A program made the position numbers and the translations under genes. Of a stretch of DNA of 11,701 nucleotides, positions 7,395 through 11,701 are shown piece by piece (position 1 is the first letter of the stretch; each line of letters starts with the position of its first letter). The stretch is from Candidatus Zhuqueibacterota bacterium 4572_119 (GTDB lineage: Bacteria; Zhuqueibacterota; Zhuqueibacteria; Thermofontimicrobiales; Thermofontimicrobiaceae), in contig NBLI01000078.1 in assembly GCA_002084535.1 (NCBI GenBank), positions 1 to 11,701 of the forward strand. The letters are read 5' to 3'. The notes beneath the pieces were generated by a model. That model was not told the DNA's origin. It ran no database searches and saw only the letters and a program-made list of their open reading frames with translations.

Positions 7395-8118
7395 CTATAA
7401 CTTCAATATAAACAGTTTTTGTTTTGATTGGAAAATACCTAAAGTACTGGTGAATGTTTCTTCATCAAATTCGCGGGTCAGGTAATATTTGGCAAAATAG
7501 ACATAAGGCAGTAGAAATTTTTCCTGACTGAATGCAAAACATTTATCAAAATGTTCTTTGGAAAGTTTCATATTGCCGCCCAAAATTGGCGGACGCGCCG
7601 CGTAGATTGTTCCGAAGAAAAGGTGAGCGCCGCCATAAAAATATGACGGGTCCAACTGAATAACACGTTTCATTAAAAGCTGCACTCTGGGCAAATCTGC
7701 CAACGCCGATGGATTGCTGAAATTTAAATTTATCCAGCTTGCCCAGTTATTTGCGGTCCAAAAAAGAGCCGGGACATCCTTGTGGTCAAAGGATTGGAGC
7801 GATTTTTCAAAATCACCAATTGGCTTTGATAAGGCGCGATCAAAGTTTTTATTACCGGTTAAAATACGTAATCCGTATCCTTTCCCCCGCAGGTATAATT
7901 TTTCAGCGCGTTCTGGATATTCATCCTCAACGAATCCGAGTGCGTAAGCTCCGAATCCCTGGCTTACCATCAATAATAATTTATCATTATTAGGATCAGT
8001 TTTGAGTAAACCTTCCAGTAATTTTAAATCCGAAGCAATGGCTTTTTCAGCCAGATCGAGGTCTGCTTCTTCAAAAAGCGCGGAGAAAAAATATATTTAT
8101 CAGAAATTTTTTATTCAT
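7395..8118 (-). pseudogene. tatT: Damaged TatT-type TRAP accessory lipoprotein gene
   Basis: The middle of this region matches the TatT family, helical TPR-like lipoproteins that partner TRAP binding proteins. Recognisable stretches are ALFEEADLDLAEKAI, LLMVSQGFGAYALGFVEDE, DVPALFWTANNWASWINLNF, LADLPRVQLLMKRVIQLDP, YYGG-like YFYGGAHLFFGTIYAARPPI and KFLLPYVYFAKYY. The in-frame open stretch runs 8096-7395. The only signal-peptide-like beginning (MNKKFLINIFFL, ATG at 8118) is in a different frame that stops at 8071-8073. No lipobox cysteine lies between it and SALFEEAD, so about 30-40 residues seem deleted. The 3' end is also wrong: after FDEETF the frame drifts to an unrelated tail (STLGIFQSKQKLFILKL) and lacks the family C-terminal helices. 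A TTG at 7973 could serve as an internal start but would discard the first repeat. Position just upstream of dctP fits the usual tatT-dctPQM order. Confidence 0.75.
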
Positions 8119-8144
8119 TGGCGACTCATAAGCTGATTGGGTGA

Positions 8145-8169
8145 ATCATGAATGAGCAAACATCATGAT
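8145..8169. other. Short hairpin between cstA and the tatT remnant
   Basis: ATCATGA (8145-8151) and TCATGAT (8163-8169) form a perfect 7-bp inverted repeat around an 11-nt loop, 10 bp after the cstA stop. No T-run follows on either strand, so it is a poor intrinsic terminator. A GGAGG motif overlaps it on the minus strand and precedes only a six-codon frame (MMFAHS). Confidence 0.35.
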
Positions 8170-8178
8170 CCTCCGGAT

Positions 8179-9774
8179 TTATTTTGAACTTGTTTTCGCG
8201 AGCTGTTTGTATGCTTCGATGACGAGTACAATTGCAATGCTGAACAATAAAATCGCAATGACCGATAATAAATAAGTTCCGGTCAGACTAAAATTTTTTG
8301 CTAATTCTTGTCCAGTATAATAACTGACAATAATCTGAATATTTTTGTAAATCAAAACGATCAATGCTGATAGCGTTACCGCGAACATGAAGTACATGGG
8401 GTAGCGTAGAAAATAATTTTTTTGTTGTTTTTTAGCTAACCAAACGCTGCCTGCCAATAATGCCAAAGCAGCCAATAATTGATTAGCCGCGCCGAAAATG
8501 GGCCAGATGGCTTTATAGCTGCCCGAAAAAGCTAAAATTCCGGCGGGTAAAATTGTAAGTAAAGTCGCTGTAAAACGATTGGTTAATATTTTTTGTTTTT
8601 GTGTTTCCGCCAGCGCCGCGAAAGTGATACCAACATTGAGCGGGATCCCCAGTTTGGTTACAAAATTCCCCACTCCTTTGGAGAAAAACCCAATGACTCC
8701 AAGATCAGCCAATTGAACGCTATATTCAGATTGGGCTAACTTGGCAACTGTAATCAGGGCAATAATCGCCAGTAATCCTTCAATAAGCATGGCGCCGTAA
8801 CCTATCGGTTTAGCGTCGGTTTCTTTGTTGAGTTGTTTAGCGGTTGTCCCTGACGCGACCAGAGAATGAAACCCGGAAATCGCCCCACAGGCGACGGTCA
8901 CAAAAAGGATAGGAAACATGGCTCCCAAATTGGGATCCGTAAAATTTGTAAAAGCAGGGAATTTTAGCGCGGGATTGGAGAAGATAATTCCAACAAAAGC
9001 GCCGAAAAGTACAATATATAATAAGAACGAATTCAAGTAATCCCGGGGTTGTAATAAAATCCAGACCGGTGTTACAGAAGCTGCAAAAATATAAGCAAAT
9101 AAAATCCAGGTCCAGATTTGCTGCGAGAAAATTTTGTCCTGACTCAATACAAACGGAAATTTAACTCCCAGCCAGACACAAAGTAAAAGTAAAAGTATTC
9201 CCACCAGTGTGGCAACTCCCAGCGACGCCTTTACACGGTAGATTGAGATTCCGAAAAAAATGGCGAGCGCGATAAATAAAACCGAGGAAGTGGCAACAGC
9301 GGGAGTGGTTACAAAAGTTTGGGCTACCAAAATGGCGAACGCGGAAATAATCAATACCAGTGTCGCCCATGAAAATATCAGGAATAGCTGTTTCCCTTTT
9401 TGCCCGATTTGTGCTTCGATGACTTTGCCGATCGATTGTCCCTTATGGCGAATGGATACGACTAATGAGGTCAGATCATGAACAGCGCCGATAAAGATGT
9501 TACCAAACAGAATCCACAGAAATACCGGCACCCAACCAAAGACTGCTGCCGTGATAGGTCCAATGATTGGCGCCGCGCCGGCAATGGAAGCAAAATGGTG
9601 TCCGAGAAGGACAGGTGCTTTGGCAGGAACATAATCGACATCATCGCGCAACGAATGGGCGGGCGTTTCACGTTTGGCGTCGATCCCTAATTTTTTTGCT
9701 AAATATTTTCCGTAAAAAATGTAAGCAAGAACAAAGCAGAACAAGGAGAGAGTAATTAACATCAATGCGTTCAT
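8179..9774 (-). CDS. cstA: CstA-family carbon starvation / pyruvate transporter (short form)
   Basis: This polytopic inner-membrane carrier of the CstA/BtsT family includes the E. coli pyruvate uptake proteins; peptide uptake has also been proposed for CstA. It has 531 residues, close to the shorter forms seen outside enterobacteria (E. coli CstA is about 700). Hydrophobic helices run throughout. The strongest signature is near the N-terminus: DYVPAKAPVLLGHHFASIAG (47-66), then APIIGPITAAVFGW (68-81) and GNIFIGAVHDL (91-101). Mid-protein GFHSLVASGTTAKQLNKETD is also typical. The ATG at 9774 follows AAGGAAG by 5 nt. The gene stands alone between a 540-bp gene-free region and the TRAP cluster. 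No CRP-like or other operator was recognised. The frame appears intact. Confidence 0.93.
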   Translation of the reverse strand: MNALMLITLSLFCFVLAYIFYGKYLAKKLGIDAKRETPAHSLRDDVDYVPAKAPVLLGHHFASIAGAAPIIGPITAAVFGWVPVFLWILFGNIFIGAVHDLTSLVVSIRHKGQSIGKVIEAQIGQKGKQLFLIFSWATLVLIISAFAILVAQTFVTTPAVATSSVLFIALAIFFGISIYRVKASLGVATLVGILLLLLCVWLGVKFPFVLSQDKIFSQQIWTWILFAYIFAASVTPVWILLQPRDYLNSFLLYIVLFGAFVGIIFSNPALKFPAFTNFTDPNLGAMFPILFVTVACGAISGFHSLVASGTTAKQLNKETDAKPIGYGAMLIEGLLAIIALITVAKLAQSEYSVQLADLGVIGFFSKGVGNFVTKLGIPLNVGITFAALAETQKQKILTNRFTATLLTILPAGILAFSGSYKAIWPIFGAANQLLAALALLAGSVWLAKKQQKNYFLRYPMYFMFAVTLSALIVLIYKNIQIIVSYYTGQELAKNFSLTGTYLLSVIAILLFSIAIVLVIEAYKQLAKTSSK

Positions 9775-9855
9775 TTAATCTTCCTTTTTGAAAATTTGCC
9801 TGATTTACAAATCGAAAAACATGGTGAAAAAAAATAGAAACAAAAGTTAGTAAGC

Positions 9856-10101
9856 GATCACAGGGTAGCTTCAATAATTGAAGATTTTAAAAAAAAATCA
9901 ATGACAGGATTACAGGATTTTACGGATTCACAGGATTACAATCCATAAAAAATACATATCTAATCAACTGTTAGCCATGTTGTAAAAGAATGAAATATAA
10001 ATAATCCTGTATATCCTTGTAATCCTGTTATCCCCAATGAATCGGGATCTACGACCTGTCAAAAATATTAATATTTCATTTGTCATATTAGCCCTGTGAT
10101 C
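9856..10101. repeat. Candidate small element bounded by 10-bp perfect inverted repeats
   Basis: GATCACAGGG at 9856-9865 and CCCTGTGATC at 10092-10101 are exact reverse complements enclosing about 226 bp of noncoding DNA, including the ATCCTGT-type repeat. A CAAAAGTTA motif also lies outside both ends (9841-9849 and 10107-10115), in the same orientation. This resembles a nonautonomous palindromic element but encodes no transposase, and the 10-bp ends could be coincidental. Confidence 0.4.
9902..10066. repeat. ATCCTGT/ACAGGAT palindromic interspersed repeat with nested insert
   Basis: The left arm (9902-9938) repeats ACAGGATT three times: TGACAGGATTACAGGATTTT, then CACAGGATTAC. The right arm (10003-10066) carries the complement AATCCTGT twice and ends CCTGTCAAAAAT. 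The first 20 bases match the window-start repeat in inverted orientation. The right arm is interrupted at 10029-10054 by 26 bases flanked on both sides by CCTGT. The whole is noncoding. From general knowledge, such ATCCTGT repeats are frequent intergenic elements in many environmental bacterial genomes. Confidence 0.7.
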
Positions 10102-10107
10102 AGTTAC

Positions 10108-10143
10108 AAAAGTTAAGGTTTTAATATCAATAAAACCTTAACT
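10108..10143 (-). terminator. Perfect 13-bp hairpin, possible terminator of the lemA operon
   Basis: AGTTAAGGTTTTA (10111-10123) and TAAAACCTTAACT (10131-10143) are exact reverse complements around a 7-nt loop. On the minus strand the stem runs into a short T-run (four T including the stem end), so it could end transcription from lemA, about 170 bp upstream. The stem is AT-rich and the T-run short, so efficiency is doubtful; an operator is an alternative. Confidence 0.5.
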
Positions 10144-10187
10144 AATGTTCGGTGTTTGATTAGTGTCTGAAAGAAAACGGTGGTTTA

Positions 10188-10285
10188 TGTCATTCCGAGT
10201 ATGCTACGGCAAATCGAGGAATCTATAACTCAATTATTTGTATGAAGATCAGATTTCTCACCTGCCAAGCGGATTCGAAATGACA
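10188..10285. repeat. TGTCATTCCGA-type palindromic interspersed repeat
   Basis: TGTCATTCCGA (10188-10198) pairs with TCGAAATGACA (10275-10285) with one mismatch. Inner segments GAGGAATCT (10216-10224) and AGATTTCTC (10251-10259) also pair with one mismatch, so the 98-bp unit can form a long hairpin. From general knowledge this TCATTCCGA…GAGGAATCT pattern is a widespread interspersed repeat in environmental genomes. It lies 30 bp beyond the lemA stop and is noncoding. Confidence 0.75.
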
Positions 10286-10314
10286 CAGTTTTATCGTTTT
10301 CGTTCAGGAGCTTA

Positions 10315-10884
10315 TTATTTACTAAAATCCACTTTTGGCGCTTCCTGGGCTTCTTTTGGAGCTTCAAAATATTCCCGTTTTTCAAAGCCGAAAAGAGACG
10401 CAATTATTTTTGTTGGGAAGCGGCGGACTTTTTGATTGTAGGTTCTGACGGTTTCGTTATAGCGTCTTCTCTCTACAGCGATTCGGTTTTCCGTGCCTTC
10501 CAACTGCGCTTGAAGATCGAGGAAATTTTGATTTGCTTTTAGATCCGGGTATTTTTCGACGACTACCAGCAATCTTGACAGGGCGCCGCTCAACTGGTTA
10601 TTTGCCTGCATCATTTCGGGAGGAGTTTTCGCTCCGCCAACACTGGCGCGGGCTTTTGTTACTTCTGTTAAAACTTCTTGTTCATGTGAGGCGTAACCTT
10701 TCACCGTTTCAACAAGATTAGGGATCAAATCAAACCGTCGCTGCAGCACGGTTTCAACCTGCGCCCAGGCGGTATTCACATTTTCATCCAGTACAACGAG
10801 TCTGTTGTACGGGCTGATTAATAACAAGCCAAGTACAATAACAACCGCGAGGATAATTAGTACAATTTTCAAACCTTTTCCCAT
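10315..10884 (-). CDS. lemA: LemA family membrane protein
   Basis: LemA proteins are small, membrane-anchored, helical proteins of unsettled function. The 189 residues are typical for the family. One N-terminal membrane helix (about 5-24, LKIVLIILAVVIVLGLLLIS) is followed by PYNRLVVLDENVNTAWAQVE (25-44), LQRRFDLIPNLVETVKGYA (47-65), the hallmark KYPDLKAN (111-118), ENRIAVERRRYNE (132-144) and FGFEKREYFEA (165-175). The domain after the helix is rich in coiled-coil-like helices and probably faces the periplasm. The ATG follows AAGGAG by 7 nt. It starts 15 bp after the nucleotidyltransferase-like gene and is probably co-transcribed with it. The TPM-domain partner often found next to lemA is not present downstream; the next 540 bp hold only repeats. 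Confidence 0.95.
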   Translation of the reverse strand: MGKGLKIVLIILAVVIVLGLLLISPYNRLVVLDENVNTAWAQVETVLQRRFDLIPNLVETVKGYASHEQEVLTEVTKARASVGGAKTPPEMMQANNQLSGALSRLLVVVEKYPDLKANQNFLDLQAQLEGTENRIAVERRRYNETVRTYNQKVRRFPTKIIASLFGFEKREYFEAPKEAQEAPKVDFSK

Positions 10885-10899
10885 TTTTTTTCTCCTTAA

Positions 10900-11625
10900 T
10901 TATAATTCATCCACAATTTTTATCAGTTTGGAAATTTCTTCAATGTACTTTTCGATCAATTGAAGCAGTTCTGATTTATTCATCTTTAAATCATTTTCTT
11001 TTATTTTGATCACTTTTTCAAAAATCGAATAATCCAGGTTGAACTCTTTTGCTGTGTTTTTAAAAATATCTGTCCTGGATGCGGGTGATTTTATTTCTTT
11101 CAATTTTAATAACGCGGAAAATATTGTAGCGAATGAGGATAGCGAAATGTTGAGCAGATGTTTTACTTTTTTAGGATCGCCTGCAGTGTTGAGATAATTT
11201 TCTCTCAACTGGATTAATTTTCCGCGCAATTCACGCTCTGCCTGCAGCCGTAAATATTCCGGTGATATTTCAATCCCGGAGAATACGTCTTCACCGAAAA
11301 TAACTTTATGATTTTCCCGCATATCCCAAAATTCAATGGGAAAAGTATCCAGTGACGTTTGAATATGGTTTTTTGTGAGCATCAATGGAGTACTAACATT
11401 CTGTCCCTGCCAACTCTTAATTAGAGGCAGTGCTTTTTGTAAGTTAAAAATCCCTTTTTCGCTTAAAACGATAAGAAAATTGATGTCTGATTTTTTAAAT
11501 ACATATTGTCCTCGAGCCGCGCTGCCATATAAAATAATTGCGACCAAATCGGTCCCAAAAGCGGCTTTGTAATCATTGGTAAATTTTTCGAAAATTTCTT
11601 CCGGTTGTTTTGGAATGTTTCCCAT
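10900..11625 (-). CDS. Nucleotidyltransferase-fold protein with altered active site
   Basis: The 241 residues divide into an N-terminal nucleotidyltransferase fold (about 10-110) and a helical C-terminal part (about 125-241). The fold signature is LYGSAARG (32-39) followed by KKSDINFLIVL (44-54). In active enzymes the second motif reads S-D-x-D; here it is S-D-I-N, so Asp47 is kept but the second metal-binding Asp is replaced by Asn49. This suggests weak or no nucleotidyl transfer, perhaps a binding or regulatory role. The C-terminal part (RELRGKLIQLRENYL … LIEKYIEEISKLIKIVDEL) has no HEPN-type R-x4-6-H motif. No signal peptide is present, so it is cytoplasmic. The ATG follows AGGAG by 7 nt. 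lemA follows after 15 bp with its own ribosome-binding site. The specific function is unknown. Confidence 0.8.
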   Translation of the reverse strand: MGNIPKQPEEIFEKFTNDYKAAFGTDLVAIILYGSAARGQYVFKKSDINFLIVLSEKGIFNLQKALPLIKSWQGQNVSTPLMLTKNHIQTSLDTFPIEFWDMRENHKVIFGEDVFSGIEISPEYLRLQAERELRGKLIQLRENYLNTAGDPKKVKHLLNISLSSFATIFSALLKLKEIKSPASRTDIFKNTAKEFNLDYSIFEKVIKIKENDLKMNKSELLQLIEKYIEEISKLIKIVDEL

Positions 11626-11660
11626 TGGAATTCTCCTGGTAATTTATTTGAGAATGTTAC

Positions 11661-11666
11661 ATTATA
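11661..11666 (-). promoter_or_regulatory. Putative -10 box for the nucleotidyltransferase-lemA operon
   Basis: On the minus strand a perfect TATAAT (11666-11661) lies 35 bp before the ATG at 11625, leaving a short leader that includes the AGGAG. No good -35 box is seen at 16-18 bp; only AT-rich sequence is there. The local base composition makes a chance match plausible. Confidence 0.4.
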
Positions 11667-11701
11667 CTTTGCTTAAACAGTTAATAATTTTTGACTATTA
11701 A

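Noticed and set aside
8163..8177. Small leader peptide MMFAHS after a GGAGG upstream of tatT
   Set aside because: Only six codons inside a hairpin just after cstA. The composition shows no attenuation logic, and the downstream gene is broken; chance is a simpler explanation.
9902..10066. CRISPR array
   Set aside because: The repeated unit is short (ACAGGATT), irregularly spaced and occurs in both orientations, so it is a palindromic interspersed repeat with no unique spacers.
10238..10435. Plus-strand open frame crossing the TCATTCCGA repeat into lemA
   Set aside because: It overlaps the palindromic repeat and runs antisense to the conserved C-terminus of LemA; no protein family is recognisable.
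10900..11625. Possible MNT-HEPN type toxin-antitoxin pair
   Set aside because: The nucleotidyltransferase-like gene has no HEPN partner beside it, its helical half lacks an R-x4-6-H motif, and the neighbour is a clear LemA.

Overview
The window is an AT-leaning bacterial chromosome segment in which every recognisable gene lies on the minus strand. The lineage is inferred, not proven. A FlgD-like C-terminal secretion-type tail (W-D-G-R-D ... G-I-Y-I-Y-Q-L ... K-K-M-L-L-L-R), the TatT-type TRAP accessory gene, the short form of CstA and several palindromic intergenic repeats together resemble FCB-group bacteria of the Calditrichota/KSB1/Marinimicrobia kind. I could not run a taxonomic search.

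Layout in transcription order (right to left). A weak promoter (11661-11666) precedes a nucleotidyltransferase-fold protein (11625-10900), which is followed 15 bp later by lemA (10884-10315); these two look like an operon. A 540-bp gene-free stretch (9775-10314) carries three structures: a TGTCATTCCGA palindromic repeat, a perfect 13-bp hairpin, and an ATCCTGT-type repeat bounded by 10-bp inverted repeats. Next is a cstA-family transporter (9774-8179). A TRAP uptake cluster follows: a damaged tatT remnant (8118-7395), dctP (7163-6159), another palindromic repeat, then dctQ (5925-5419) overlapping dctM (5422-4145) by 4 bp. After these come a secreted purple-acid-phosphatase-like enzyme (4036-2639) and a secreted M1-family metallopeptidase (2465-846). 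The reading frame of the M1 gene is broken before a carboxy-terminal adhesion/sorting remnant (871-122). A strong factor-independent terminator (62-97) closes the unit.

Functionally this is a nutrient-acquisition neighbourhood: export of a zinc aminopeptidase and a phosphatase, TRAP-type uptake of a small organic solute, and CstA-type (pyruvate or peptide) uptake. The dctP product belongs to the branch that lacks the canonical carboxylate-binding arginine, so a simple dicarboxylate substrate should not be assumed.

Two loci (tatT and the 3' part of the M1 gene) show truncations and frame changes that look like short deletions, which suggests gene decay or assembly error. I found no CRISPR array, tRNA, rRNA, phage, transposase or defence system. 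The observations most worth a second look are the two decaying genes, the divergent DctP ligand site, the Asp-x-Asn nucleotidyltransferase paired with LemA, and the nested intergenic repeats.
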